NCBI GenBank assembly: GCA_023807065.1 | Contig: JAJJLU010000009.1 | Coordinates: 1-64,000, forward strand | Reading direction: 5' to 3' | DNA from: Isotricha intestinalis | Lineage: Eukaryota > Ciliophora > Litostomatea > Vestibuliferida > Isotrichidae | DNA length: 64,000 nt | Part shown: positions 1 to 9,549 of the stretch, in pieces | How positions within the stretch are numbered: the stretch's first letter is position 1 | How the letters are laid out: each line of letters starts with the position of its first letter | Position numbers and translations under genes: made by a program | Notes under the pieces: model-generated | Databases searched by the model: none | What the model was told of the DNA's origin: nothing | Seen by the model: only the letters and a program-made list of their open reading frames with translations

Positions 1-32
1 CCCAATCCCCAATCCCCATCCCCAATCCCCAT
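1..32. repeat. Telomeric repeats, C-rich strand
   Basis: The first bases read as tandem C-rich units: a partial CCCAAT, then CCCCAAT, CCCCAT, CCCCAAT and CCCCAT. On the other strand this is a G4-T-A-type telomere. It resembles the C4A2 and C4A4 telomeres of ciliates but has an extra T and a variable number of A. After base 33 the sequence becomes ordinary AT-rich DNA with no subtelomeric repeat, so this looks like a true chromosome end, as in a macronuclear molecule. Confidence 0.85.
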
Positions 33-172
33 TAAAAAATGAAAGAAATAAAATACAATTATTATTTCTTTTAATATTTTAAATTATTAATATTAATATC
101 CATAACCTTTTAAAAAAAATAATTAAGTAAAAAAAAAGAAATAAAAATTTTTATTAAAAAAATATAAAAAAA

Positions 173-631
173 ATGAAACGAACAAAAGATAGATTCGGAA
201 AATATGAATATTACAATGATCATAATATCTCAGGATTAAAAGTATTTGATGGAGAAGATTTAGAATATCAAGATAGAATGAAATTACAAACATTACAACA
301 AAATGCATGGATTCAACAACAAAAATATGAAAATGAAATAAAAGCTCAACAAGAAAGAGATGAAGAAAGAAGATATGCAGAACAAACTTTAGCAATTAAT
401 AGAATGAGAAGTATGTTAGAAGCTGAACATGAACAAAAAATAAGAGATATGAATTCTTTAACTTCTAATTATAATAGAAAATTATCACAAATGAAAAAAG
501 AAAAAGATGCTAAAGATAAATATGATGAAGATCAATTAGATTTATATAATATTCAAGATGCTGAAGATACTAGAAATAGAGCTTATAATAGAATGAAACA
601 AGAAATTGATCAAGCTATTAGTGAAATTTAA
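173..631 (+). CDS. RIB43A-like ciliary microtubule protein, short form
   Basis: A 152-residue protein matching the central part of the RIB43A family, filamentous proteins bound inside ciliary doublet microtubules. The family signature is seen at residues 23-28 (VFDGED), followed by a Gln-rich helix with a Trp (QQNAW, about residue 43). The rest is charged coiled coil. Full-length RIB43A proteins are about 350-400 residues, so roughly 130 residues at the N-terminus and 100 at the C-terminus are missing. The frame begins at the first ATG after the telomere, only about 140 bases from it. It could be a natural short paralogue or a gene cut by chromosome breakage. Ends in TAA. Confidence 0.75.
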   Translation: MKRTKDRFGKYEYYNDHNISGLKVFDGEDLEYQDRMKLQTLQQNAWIQQQKYENEIKAQQERDEERRYAEQTLAINRMRSMLEAEHEQKIRDMNSLTSNYNRKLSQMKKEKDAKDKYDEDQLDLYNIQDAEDTRNRAYNRMKQEIDQAISEI

Positions 632-757
632 TATTTAATTTTTTATTTTTTGAATTTTTTATATTTTTTTGAAAAAAGGTTTTTTTAAATTGATTTTTTA
701 TTTCTTTTTTTTTATTTTCTTTATTTTCATTTTTATAATAATAAATTTATTAATTAA

Positions 758-1729
758 TTAATTATTAAAAGTTATTTCATACATATAACCCCATCTTTTC
801 CCAGTAACTAAAAAAATATCTTTTTTACTATTATAAGCTATTCCATTTAAAACATCACCATAATTAAATCTACTTTTAGTTAAAATCCCTTTTTTTAATT
901 CATAATTAACTAATTCATTTAAATTATATTTATTAACAACTAAACCATTTAAGTTAACTTTAATAATTCTTGTATCAGTATAAATATTAACATAAATAAA
1001 TCCATTTGAATAAGTTAAATCATTTAATTTATAAATGCTATTTCCATTTTTTTCTTTTACTTTAATTGAAGAAATAACTTTTAAATTATTATTACAATCT
1101 AATCTATAAATTTTATCACTTCCATCAGTTGCAATTAATTCATTTTCTTTATCTGAAAAACTTAATCCCCAACCTTCTAACATTGAATTATCAAGATTTA
1201 ATTCTTCAATTTTATTTAAATTTAAATCATATTTTATTATTTTATCTTCCCTCCATGTTAATTGATATATATAATCACCACATTGTGCTATTCCTTCTCC
1301 AAAATAATTACTATTTAATTTTGTTTCATTTAATAATTTTAATGAAGGATATTCAAATTTTTTTATCGATGATTGTTTATATAAACCACCACTTTCATAT
1401 AGTAATTTGAAATCTTTTGAAAAAAATATTCCTTGAGTATAAGTATTATGATCTTCTTTTCTATCTATTATTTTTTTCACTGTGAAATCTGAGGATGTTA
1501 TATTTATTTCTATATTATTATTTTCTTCTTCTTCTTCTTTTTCTTCTTCTTTTTCTTTTTCTTCTTCTTCTTTTTTTTCTTCTTCTTCTTCTTCTTTTTC
1601 AAATTCAATATTTATATTATTATTGTTTGGATCTAATACATTATTTTGAGTTTTTATGTTTTTTAATCCTCGATGACATATTATTAAACAAGAAAATAAT
1701 AAAATTATCATTATTATTCCATGTTTCAT
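758..1729 (-). CDS. Secreted glutaminyl-peptide cyclotransferase, plant/bacterial type
   Basis: A 323-residue protein. The N-terminus (residues 1-19) is a hydrophobic signal peptide. A low-complexity Glu/Lys tract covers residues 42-70. From about residue 80 to the end it follows the beta-propeller glutaminyl cyclase family (Glu_cyclase_2), with the hallmark motifs TQGIFF, YESGGLY, FGEG, QLTW, EGWGLS, TDGS and DVLNGIAY plus a final TGKRWG. These enzymes convert N-terminal Gln to pyroglutamate on secreted proteins. It is not the zinc-dependent animal type. The signal peptide implies action in the secretory pathway or outside the cell. Convergent with the RIB43A gene. Confidence 0.85.
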   Translation of the reverse strand: MKHGIIMIILLFSCLIICHRGLKNIKTQNNVLDPNNNNINIEFEKEEEEEEKKEEEEKEKEEEKEEEEENNNIEINITSSDFTVKKIIDRKEDHNTYTQGIFFSKDFKLLYESGGLYKQSSIKKFEYPSLKLLNETKLNSNYFGEGIAQCGDYIYQLTWREDKIIKYDLNLNKIEELNLDNSMLEGWGLSFSDKENELIATDGSDKIYRLDCNNNLKVISSIKVKEKNGNSIYKLNDLTYSNGFIYVNIYTDTRIIKVNLNGLVVNKYNLNELVNYELKKGILTKSRFNYGDVLNGIAYNSKKDIFLVTGKRWGYMYEITFNN

Positions 1730-1862
1730 TTTTTTATTCTTAAAAATTAATTAAAATAAATTTGTGTGTTTTGTTTTTTTAATTTTTTTATAATTTTTTT
1801 TATTTCTAATAAAAACAACTATAAAAAGTATAATATGCTCTAAAAAATAATACTATATATAA

Positions 1863-3311
1863 TTAAAATTTAAGTAAAGAATAAGTTTTTTTTAAACTTG
1901 GAAACTCTTTAAACCTTTGTGAATTATTTTTTTTATTATTATTATTAGTACTTTGATTTTTTAAAAAACTTTCTTTTGATAAGTCAAAACTATACTTTTG
2001 TGAATTTTTTTCTAATTTAGGAGTTAAAACAAATTTATCATCACAAAAAATAGTTTTTATTTTTTTATATTTAATATCTAAATTATTTATATGATTAATA
2101 TTTAAAATAGGTAAAAGATTTCTAATAATAAGAACAATAATAGAATATTTTTGTTCAGGATTTAAATTTTCAAAATCACATTTTTTAAAGTCATCAATAT
2201 TAATATAAAATTCTTTAATTTTAGAAAAATTATTATCATTATAAATTTTATCTAAAGTTGCATCTAATAAATTAATTATATTTGAAAACTGATTATAAAT
2301 ACTATCTAATCGATCTTTTAAAGTATAATATTTATTTTTATAATTTTCAACTTCTTTTTGTAAAAACATTGATTCTTTTTGAGAAGAAATAGGTTTAGTA
2401 AGATATATACTTCTATTACTATTACTATAAATTATTTTATTTAAACGAGGAGTTTTATTAAGATCTATACTTCTTTCATTTTTTAAATTTCTTGAATTAT
2501 TTATATTATTATCATTTAAAAAATCATTTTTAAAAGAAAGAACTTTAATTATATCTGTATATCTTTTATTTTTTTTTGCTAATTTTTTTTCTATTTCACC
2601 ATGAATTTTAACATCGTTTTTATATTCTAATATTATTTTATCTAAATGCTCTCTTTGCTTTAATAAGTCTTCAATTTGAAAAGATTGAAATTCTAACTCA
2701 TTCATTAATTCTTTATGATTTAAATAATTTAATTTTTCTCTTAAATTAGAGAATCTACCATTAATTCTTTTTCCATTTGTTCCAAAATTTATATAGTCTA
2801 ACATTCGCTTTTTAGTTTCATTCAATTTTTTTTCAAATTCTATTTCTTTTTTAATCATTCTTTCGTTTTCTTTTTTTTCAAAAGTTTTAATTATATTTTC
2901 TAATTGGAGTATTTTATTATACATTAATTGATTTAATTTTTCTATTTTTGTTGATAATTCAATTTTATTTAAATTTGATTCATTAAAGTATTTAACTTGA
3001 TTAACATCTCTTTCATATTGAATATCCATTTTAGAAACATATTGTTCATGTTTAATTTTTAAATCTTGAATTATTTCTTTTAATTGAATTATTTCTTTAT
3101 TTTTATGGTTTACTGAAATTTCAAGATTTTTTAAATCTGATTCTTTAGAAACAATAGAGTTATATCTTGTTTTTAATATTGAATATTCACTTTCTAAATT
3201 TAAATAAGCTTCTTCTAATTCTTTAATATACTTTTTCATTACAATTATTTTCTTTTTTTCATTTCGAATTTGAATTTCTAAATTATTAATGTTCCCATTA
3301 TAATTTTCCAT
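1863..3311 (-). CDS. Coiled-coil protein, function unknown
   Basis: A 482-residue protein. I chose the ATG at 3311 (protein begins MENYNG). An upstream in-frame ATG at 3386 would add 25 very Phe-rich residues and leave only 3 bases before the divergent gene at 3390. Residues 1-250 are continuous Lys/Glu/Leu-rich coiled coil. A linker contains Ser/Asn/Arg-rich stretches, followed by a second short helical region with conserved-looking Ile/Leu/Asn. The last 40 residues are Asn/Lys-rich and basic. No enzymatic motif is visible. A cytoskeletal or basal-body role would fit but is inference only. Confidence 0.65.
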   Translation of the reverse strand: MENYNGNINNLEIQIRNEKKKIIVMKKYIKELEEAYLNLESEYSILKTRYNSIVSKESDLKNLEISVNHKNKEIIQLKEIIQDLKIKHEQYVSKMDIQYERDVNQVKYFNESNLNKIELSTKIEKLNQLMYNKILQLENIIKTFEKKENERMIKKEIEFEKKLNETKKRMLDYINFGTNGKRINGRFSNLREKLNYLNHKELMNELEFQSFQIEDLLKQREHLDKIILEYKNDVKIHGEIEKKLAKKNKRYTDIIKVLSFKNDFLNDNNINNSRNLKNERSIDLNKTPRLNKIIYSNSNRSIYLTKPISSQKESMFLQKEVENYKNKYYTLKDRLDSIYNQFSNIINLLDATLDKIYNDNNFSKIKEFYINIDDFKKCDFENLNPEQKYSIIVLIIRNLLPILNINHINNLDIKYKKIKTIFCDDKFVLTPKLEKNSQKYSFDLSKESFLKNQSTNNNNKKNNSQRFKEFPSLKKTYSLLKF

Positions 3312-3389
3312 AAAAATAAAAAGAATAAATTTTTCAAAAAAAAAAAAAAATTTAAATAAAAAGTAAAAATAATAAATAAAAGACAAAAT

Positions 3390-4499
3390 ATGTATTCAAT
3401 AAGTCAAAATTTAACATTAGAATATAATACTAAACCATTCCCAAGATTATGTTGGTTATCCGAAAAATCAGGTTCGACTAATTTAATTCAAATGAATCCT
3501 TCTTTAGAAAAAAAAAATACCCAAAATTTTGTTATTGAAAATCAAATAGACTCAAATTCTTTTTCTATTATTAATCAAAGTGAAAATTCAGTTAATAATA
3601 ATAAAAAAGAAATCTTAGATTTATCAGATAATTTCAAAATAAATTCTATTGTTATGTCAGCTTGGGGACCTGGAAAAATAACATATGTTAATAAAGATTT
3701 ACATAAAGTAAAATTAAGAATTGAAGATGAAGAACAAGAGTTTGACTTTTCTGCTTTAAATCCTTTTATTCAAATTTATATTTGTATTGTTAATGAAAAT
3801 AATATTAAATGGACTCTATTAAAATTTAATTTAAGTGATACTTGTTATATAATAAGAAATAAAATTGGTAATTTATTAAATATTCATTCAAGTAGAGTTT
3901 TATTAATTCATAGAGGATATAAAATTAAAGATTATAATAAAACTATATTTAGTTTAGGTTTATTTGAAAAAGATGAATTACTTTGTGTTATAAGAGAACC
4001 TATTGAATATTTTAAATATAGATTTAAAAACTTTATTAAAAGTAATTCTAATTCTGGTTTAAATTCTATTTCCTTAAAAACTAATAAAAATATCATTGTT
4101 ACTGGGGTTGCTTTTTATAAGAATGATACTTTTGATATTAATTATGAATTAATTATTAAAGATAATGAAGGAGTTATTATATATGAAGATGATAATATAT
4201 TTGTTCCTAAAAAAGAAGGAATTGTTGATAATTCTAAGAAGGAAACTTTTATGGTTAAATATAAATTAAAAAATGAAATTATTTTTGAAGGATATAAATG
4301 TTATGAAATTCAACAAAATATAATAAATAATAATATTAAAGAACAATATATTGGAAATCAATTATCTGATAATTTAGCTGATGAAAATGGAGTTATTATT
4401 TCTTTTATTGAAACTAAAATGAATAAAATAAATATAAAAGATAATTCTACAAAAGTTGATCAAGGTTTAATACCAGGAATTTATTATTCCTTTAAATAA
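3390..4499 (+). CDS. Ubiquitin-like and PHR domain protein
   Basis: A 369-residue protein. Residues 81-120 form a small beta-rich segment containing WGPGKITYV. Residues 127-205 look like a ubiquitin-like fold (an isoleucine/valine beta strand, then a helix, then LLIHRGYKIKD and a final strand LLCVIRE). Residues 222-368 resemble the PHR domain of the Highwire/PAM/RPM-1 and BTBD families: a start with ITLKP-like SISLKTNK, then IIVTGVAFY, then the terminal signature DNSTKVDQGLIPGIYY, close to the family's NGT-x-V-x-x-GQIP-x-x-YY. PHR domains bind partner proteins. The known full proteins also carry E3 or BTB domains, absent here. Divergent from the coiled-coil gene. Confidence 0.65.
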   Translation: MYSISQNLTLEYNTKPFPRLCWLSEKSGSTNLIQMNPSLEKKNTQNFVIENQIDSNSFSIINQSENSVNNNKKEILDLSDNFKINSIVMSAWGPGKITYVNKDLHKVKLRIEDEEQEFDFSALNPFIQIYICIVNENNIKWTLLKFNLSDTCYIIRNKIGNLLNIHSSRVLLIHRGYKIKDYNKTIFSLGLFEKDELLCVIREPIEYFKYRFKNFIKSNSNSGLNSISLKTNKNIIVTGVAFYKNDTFDINYELIIKDNEGVIIYEDDNIFVPKKEGIVDNSKKETFMVKYKLKNEIIFEGYKCYEIQQNIINNNIKEQYIGNQLSDNLADENGVIISFIETKMNKINIKDNSTKVDQGLIPGIYYSFK

Positions 4500-4613
4500 A
4501 GTGTTTAAATTAAAAAATATATTTATTAAAAAATATTATAAATGAAAATATTATACAATTATTTAAATTATATGAAAATCTATATTATAAAATTAATCAA
4601 ATAATATATTTTC

Positions 4614-7424
4614 TTAATCATTACTAATTTTTTTATAAATTTCATTTCTATAAAGTTTTAAACTTTCTCTTATATCATTAGGTTTTTCTTTAGCAATTCT
4701 AGTTAAAATATCAATTAAATCATATAAAATAAAATCATCTTTTCCTCCTTCTTCTTCAGTAATAAAAGGTTTAATAATAATACCATTTTCTTCTTGTAAT
4801 TCCATATTAATTTGTTTATCATCAACAATAATAACTTTTTTTATATCTCTTCCTAATTTATTTAAATCTTTATAATATTGTTCATTGAAAAAAGTTGCAC
4901 TTTCTCTATATAATCTAAATGAAAAATATTTTTCTTTCTTTTCAATGAAATTAATTATTTGATCCGCATATTCTTTTATTCCAGTTGTAAAAACTATTAA
5001 TTCATAATAAGGAATTAAACTATGAAGAAAATCTCTTAAACCTGGTCTGAGAATAAATGTATTTTGTCCTTTAGGAACATGAATTAAAGTTTCATCTAAA
5101 TCAAGAACTAAAGAATATGGTTTTTGAGGAGGAAATGGTATTAATGGAATATTATTATTATTATAATTTAATTGGTCTTTTTGTATTATATTTAAATTTA
5201 AACATTCTAAGTCTATTGTTCCTATATTTTGATTTGAGTTTTTATTTGTATTACTATCTATTGTTATTGTTATTATATTATTAAAATTTGTATTATTGTT
5301 ATTTTGATTTGTTTTATTTTTAATTTGACTAAAATGAGATTGTTTTTTTTTATTATTATCTAATTCTATATTCTTTTTAGTATTTTTATTATCTTTTTCA
5401 ACTGAATTATAATTATTAATTCGATTATTTTTAATTCTTCTAAATCTTGAAAATATACTTTCTTCTTCTGGTTTTTTTATTGTTTCTTGAATAATAACAC
5501 GAGGATCATTTTGAATATAATAATTATTACTAAATTTTTGAGAATATTTAGGAGTGATATTAGAATAATAATTTTGATAACTATATTGATGATGAATAAA
5601 TGATTGATTAACTGTATTTGTAGTTACATTCATTTTTGAAGTTGTACTTATTGAATGTGTATTTATATTATAATTTGAATTATTTTGATATTGATAACTC
5701 ATTAAACTATGATTTGGTGATTGTATTTCTTTATATTTTGGAGAAATACCACTTTGAATATTTATTGGTTTTCTAAAATAAAAATAATTATTTGCATTAT
5801 TTATAATTGTACCCATTCCACTTATTGTTGTTATATTACTTGAATCTTTAATTTGAGGTTGTTTATATGTTAAATTCTCTGATATTATAGTATTTGTATT
5901 TATTGAATTATTCGTATTAATGGTATTTTTATTTATTATATTTGTGTCTATTTCATTATTATTATTATTCATTGTTTCATTATTTAATGTATTATTTTTA
6001 TTGATTGTTTCATTGTTAAATGTATTCTTTTGATTGATTGTTTCATTGTTAAATGTATTCTTTTGATTAATTGTTTCATTATCTAATGAATGATTTTTAT
6101 TGATTGTTTCATTATTTAATGTATTATTATTTATTATTTCTGTGTTTTCTGTATTATAATTATTTATTATTTCTGTATTTATTGTATTATAATTTTTTAT
6201 TATTTCTGTATTTATTGAATTCTTTTGATTGATTGTTTCATTATTATTTAATGTATTATTTTTATTTATTATTTCATTATTTAATGTATTATTATTATTT
6301 ATTATTTCTGTGTTTTCTGTATTATAATTATTTATTATTTCTGTATTTATTGTTTTATTGCTGTTTGTTATATTTTTATTTATTAGTTCAATTTTATTAT
6401 TATTATTTAAATTATTTATATTTCCCTTATTTTTATTTTCATTAGAAATCTTATTGAATGAATTTTGAAAATTATTCATTTTATTTTTATTTAAAACTTC
6501 ATAATTATTACTTTCTTTTTTTTCAACATTTATATTCCTATTTGAATCTGAATTACTAATATTAATATTTATATTAAAATCACTAATAGTTTCATAATTT
6601 TGATTTTTATTATTATCATTATGATTAGGATTTTTAATTTTCTTAATAAAAACATCATAAAGATTTTCAATTTTTTCATTTCTTATTTTTCTAAAAATAA
6701 TAAAAAAATGTTGAAAATTATTTAATTTTAATCTTTGATAATGAGCAATAATTTTAAATATTTTATTATTCATATCTTGGAAAGAAATCATTATAACTTT
6801 TTCTTCTTCTTTATGATTAATATTTGGATTATTAAAAGAATTACCATAAATACTTTCACTCATTAAATAATGAATATTTATAATACTTTTAACATTTTCC
6901 ATAAAAAATTTTACTTTATTTTGATTTATAATATCATAAATAATAATAATCGAAAAAAACATTATCAACAAACAACAATTAACAGAATCATAATATTCAT
7001 TTTCTTTATTAATTTCAATTAAAAAAAAATATAAATTTCTAAAATTTTCAATCCATAAAATACACTCATTAAAACAAGGATAATTTTGTAAATATAACTT
7101 TTTAATTTTTAAAAATAATTCATTCACCTTTATTATTAATTGACGATATTGATAATCATTGATTTTATTCTTTGAATCTTTAATTGAATCATTATTTTCT
7201 TTTATTGGAATTTTTAAAGGAGTTGAATTAGTTGAAAGCGAAGTTGAAGAAGGATTTGATTTTTTATTTTCTAAATTAGGCATTTTAAAATTTTTAAGGA
7301 AAGAATTTGTTAAATTAAAAATATGAGTATTAATTGGAATATCTTTTATTGATGATAATAAATTTTTTTTGTATATTAAACCATTTTTAGGAAGTGTAAA
7401 AATGTTTGGTTTCTTATTCATCAT
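4614..7424 (-). CDS. FCP1/SCP-type (NLI-interacting factor) phosphatase with Asn-rich repeat region
   Basis: A 936-residue protein whose last 169 residues are an HAD-superfamily FCP1-homology phosphatase. The catalytic DLDETLIH motif lies at about residues 774-781 (nucleophile D775, acid/base D777), followed by LRPGLRDFL, VFTTGIKEYAD and the VDD motif (about 867-869). This family dephosphorylates serine/threonine, classically on the RNA polymerase II tail (SCP) or lipin regulators (Dullard). The first 760 residues are Asn/Ser/Lys-rich; between about residues 340 and 500 a tandem repeat of roughly 10-13 residues built on NNETINKN/NTL recurs. The substrate cannot be inferred. Ends in TAA. Confidence 0.85.
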   Translation of the reverse strand: MMNKKPNIFTLPKNGLIYKKNLLSSIKDIPINTHIFNLTNSFLKNFKMPNLENKKSNPSSTSLSTNSTPLKIPIKENNDSIKDSKNKINDYQYRQLIIKVNELFLKIKKLYLQNYPCFNECILWIENFRNLYFFLIEINKENEYYDSVNCCLLIMFFSIIIIYDIINQNKVKFFMENVKSIINIHYLMSESIYGNSFNNPNINHKEEEKVIMISFQDMNNKIFKIIAHYQRLKLNNFQHFFIIFRKIRNEKIENLYDVFIKKIKNPNHNDNNKNQNYETISDFNININISNSDSNRNINVEKKESNNYEVLNKNKMNNFQNSFNKISNENKNKGNINNLNNNNKIELINKNITNSNKTINTEIINNYNTENTEIINNNNTLNNEIINKNNTLNNNETINQKNSINTEIIKNYNTINTEIINNYNTENTEIINNNTLNNETINKNHSLDNETINQKNTFNNETINQKNTFNNETINKNNTLNNETMNNNNNEIDTNIINKNTINTNNSINTNTIISENLTYKQPQIKDSSNITTISGMGTIINNANNYFYFRKPINIQSGISPKYKEIQSPNHSLMSYQYQNNSNYNINTHSISTTSKMNVTTNTVNQSFIHHQYSYQNYYSNITPKYSQKFSNNYYIQNDPRVIIQETIKKPEEESIFSRFRRIKNNRINNYNSVEKDNKNTKKNIELDNNKKKQSHFSQIKNKTNQNNNNTNFNNIITITIDSNTNKNSNQNIGTIDLECLNLNIIQKDQLNYNNNNIPLIPFPPQKPYSLVLDLDETLIHVPKGQNTFILRPGLRDFLHSLIPYYELIVFTTGIKEYADQIINFIEKKEKYFSFRLYRESATFFNEQYYKDLNKLGRDIKKVIIVDDKQINMELQEENGIIIKPFITEEEGGKDDFILYDLIDILTRIAKEKPNDIRESLKLYRNEIYKKISND
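5960..6360 (-). repeat. Tandem coding repeat in the FCP1-type phosphatase
   Basis: Imperfect tandem units of about 30-39 bases, recognisable on the plus strand by recurring TTGATTGTTTCATT and ATTTATTATTTC blocks. They encode Asn/Thr/Ile/Glu-rich units such as NNETINQKN and NTEIINNYN. All unit lengths keep the frame, so the tract has expanded under coding constraint. Confidence 0.75.
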
Positions 7425-7725
7425 TTTTTTAAATTATTTTTTTTATTTATTAATTTATCTTTTTCCGTTTTCGATGACAACATTCTATATAAATTTTTTA
7501 TAATAATTTTATTTTATTATTTTCTAAATAATTCTAACATAAAAAATACAATATGTATAAAATAAGAAAATAAATATTATTATAAATTAAAATTATATAT
7601 AAATATTATTCTCAAATCAATAAAATAAATATAATAAAATAAAACAAGTATTTTTTCTATTATAATAATAATTCACTTTTTAAATCTTTATAAAAAATAT
7701 TATTAATTAAAAAGTATAAATAAAT
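7425..7725. other. Intergenic spacer between divergent genes
   Basis: About 300 bases between the phosphatase gene (minus) and an unknown gene (plus). It is AT-rich with poly-A/T runs and one slightly GC-richer patch near 7463-7485. It presumably holds both promoters; I see no defined motif or RNA gene. Confidence 0.5.
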
Positions 7726-8613
7726 ATGAATCCATCAATAATTCAATCAATTTTTAAATTCAAATCTCAATCAAAAGATAATAAATATCTAAAATTTAAA
7801 TTAAATAAGAATTATCAAATAATAAAATTAAAAGGAACAAATCACTTAAAAAGAAACACAAATTTAAATGAATTAAAAATATCAACTCATTATATGGGAG
7901 AAATAGATAAAAATAATTTTGGAATAACAACATCGAAATTAAATTTAGAAGTTTTAAAAAATTTAAAAAAAGAAAAAGTAATATTTAAAAAGTTTTCAAA
8001 TCAAGAAATTTATCAAAAGTATTATTTAAATTGTTTTCAAAGTCCAAAAAAAAATTTGAGAAATAGTGAAAAATCATATTTAAAATTTGATAAAATTGAT
8101 ATTCCAAAATATAAAAGTTCTTCAGATTTATCTTTTGAAAATTTAAAAATTCCAATTATAATGAATCAAAAGCTTTCTAATAGTTCTTTATTTGATACAA
8201 TGAATAATAAGAAATATTTAAATAGTTATTCAGTTAAAAAAGAAAAAATAAAAAAATATTTATCTTCTACTAATAAATATTGTTATAAAACTATTGATCC
8301 TATAAATAATAATATAGATGATGTTAATAATATTTATAATTCAAGAAATGTAAATGTTTTTAATTCAGATTCACGTTGTAATTATTCTAATGGTAATGTT
8401 AAAAGTATTTTAAGTAAAAAACCAATTAATGAAATTTATTCATATGAATTAAAATATAGAAAAATTCAATCGAAAAATTTTTTTAATGATGATTCATTTT
8501 CAGAAGAAAGTCAAAATAATGTTTTTAATAAAAATATTAATTTTAGAAAAATATTTATTAATAGTAAAAAGAATTCTCCAATTTCAGTAACATTAAAAGA
8601 TAAAGTATACTAA
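7726..8613 (+). CDS. Hypothetical basic protein
   Basis: A 295-residue Lys/Asn/Ser-rich protein with no recognised domain. It has many short Ser/Lys clusters and evenly spread aromatic residues (Phe, Tyr) suggesting a largely unstructured scaffold with short helices. No signal peptide or membrane segment is visible. Codon use matches its neighbours (A/T third positions, TAA stop), which supports a real gene. I do not recognise the family. Confidence 0.6.
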   Translation: MNPSIIQSIFKFKSQSKDNKYLKFKLNKNYQIIKLKGTNHLKRNTNLNELKISTHYMGEIDKNNFGITTSKLNLEVLKNLKKEKVIFKKFSNQEIYQKYYLNCFQSPKKNLRNSEKSYLKFDKIDIPKYKSSSDLSFENLKIPIIMNQKLSNSSLFDTMNNKKYLNSYSVKKEKIKKYLSSTNKYCYKTIDPINNNIDDVNNIYNSRNVNVFNSDSRCNYSNGNVKSILSKKPINEIYSYELKYRKIQSKNFFNDDSFSEESQNNVFNKNINFRKIFINSKKNSPISVTLKDKVY

Positions 8614-9140
8614 GCTTTTATATTATAATTATTATTATTCATAAATATAAAATATATTTTTTTTTCAAACAAAAAATATTTAAAAGTTAATCTGAAATAC
8701 CAAATTAAATATAGAAAGAAAAAAAAATATTCTTAATCTTTTAAAAACTCATCATCTGAATTAATTAAATTTAAAAAAGATTTTTAGGAAAACAAAAGAA
8801 AGATGGATAATAATTAATAATAAAAAATATGAATTTAGTATTAAAAGAAAATAAAATTAAATTTATAAAGTAAATATTTAGTTTAATAAGAAAATCCATT
8901 TGAACATAAAAAAAGAAATAATTATATAAAAATATTATATATTAAAGTTAATTACAAGTAAAGTTAAAATTAAATAATAATAACAAATATAAATAAATCA
9001 CTTAAAAAACCCTTAATAAAAAATATATATTATACCTAAAGATGATAATTAAAAACTAAATTTAACAAAAAAAAACATAAATAATTAAACAATAAAAAAA
9101 TTCTTATATTCAAAATAAAAAAAATTTAAAAAAAAAAAAT
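8614..9140. other. Gene-free spacer
   Basis: About 530 bases of A-rich DNA between convergent gene ends. Both strands are dense in TAA stops. No reading frame, tRNA-like or hairpin structure stands out; nothing is called. Confidence 0.5.
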
Positions 9141-9473
9141 TTATTTTTGATTTTGTAACAGTGCTTTTTGTTCTTCAATTTTTTGTTTATGTAATTCAAT
9201 CTTTTGTAAAATAGCAGCAGGAGCATTTCCAGTATTAGGATCAGTTCCTAAAGGTCTTCTAAATAATAATATATGAGGTTCAGGTTTATGAATTTCATAA
9301 TGAACCCAACCTCTACTTTGTTGAACTCCTAAACTTCTCCATTCATTTTCTGTAAGTAATCTTCCTTTTGGCATTGATTTATAAATACTTTTTGGTAAAA
9401 GAACATGACGATATTCATATAAATCATCATTATATTTATCACTGTATTCTATTTCATCTGGGTAATGAGGCAT
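9141..9473 (-). CDS. CKS1: Cyclin-dependent kinase regulatory subunit CKS1
   Basis: A 110-residue protein covering the whole CKS family. It begins with the typical [10 protein letters not shown] segment (residues 8-16), then EYRHVLLP (about 20-27), and [21 protein letters not shown] (about 40-60), ending in the [10 protein letters not shown] motif that forms the strand-exchange region and phosphate-binding pocket. CKS proteins bind cyclin-dependent kinases and help multisite phosphorylation in the cell cycle. A 30-residue C-terminal helical tail rich in Gln/Lys/Glu extends beyond the core, longer than in human CKS (79 residues) but shorter than in yeast. Ends in TAA. Confidence 0.95.
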   Translation of the reverse strand: MPHYPDEIEYSDKYNDDLYEYRHVLLPKSIYKSMPKGRLLTENEWRSLGVQQSRGWVHYEIHKPEPHILLFRRPLGTDPNTGNAPAAILQKIELHKQKIEEQKALLQNQK

Positions 9474-9549
9474 TTTTTTATATTATTTTTAAATTTTTTT
9501 TAATTTTATTTTTAATCTTTTTTATTTATTCATTTATTAATTTAATTAT

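Noticed and set aside
3312..3386. Upstream start at 3386 for the coiled-coil gene
   Set aside because: It adds a Phe-rich stretch encoded by poly-T/A and leaves 3 bases to the divergent gene. The internal ATG at 3311 is far more natural.
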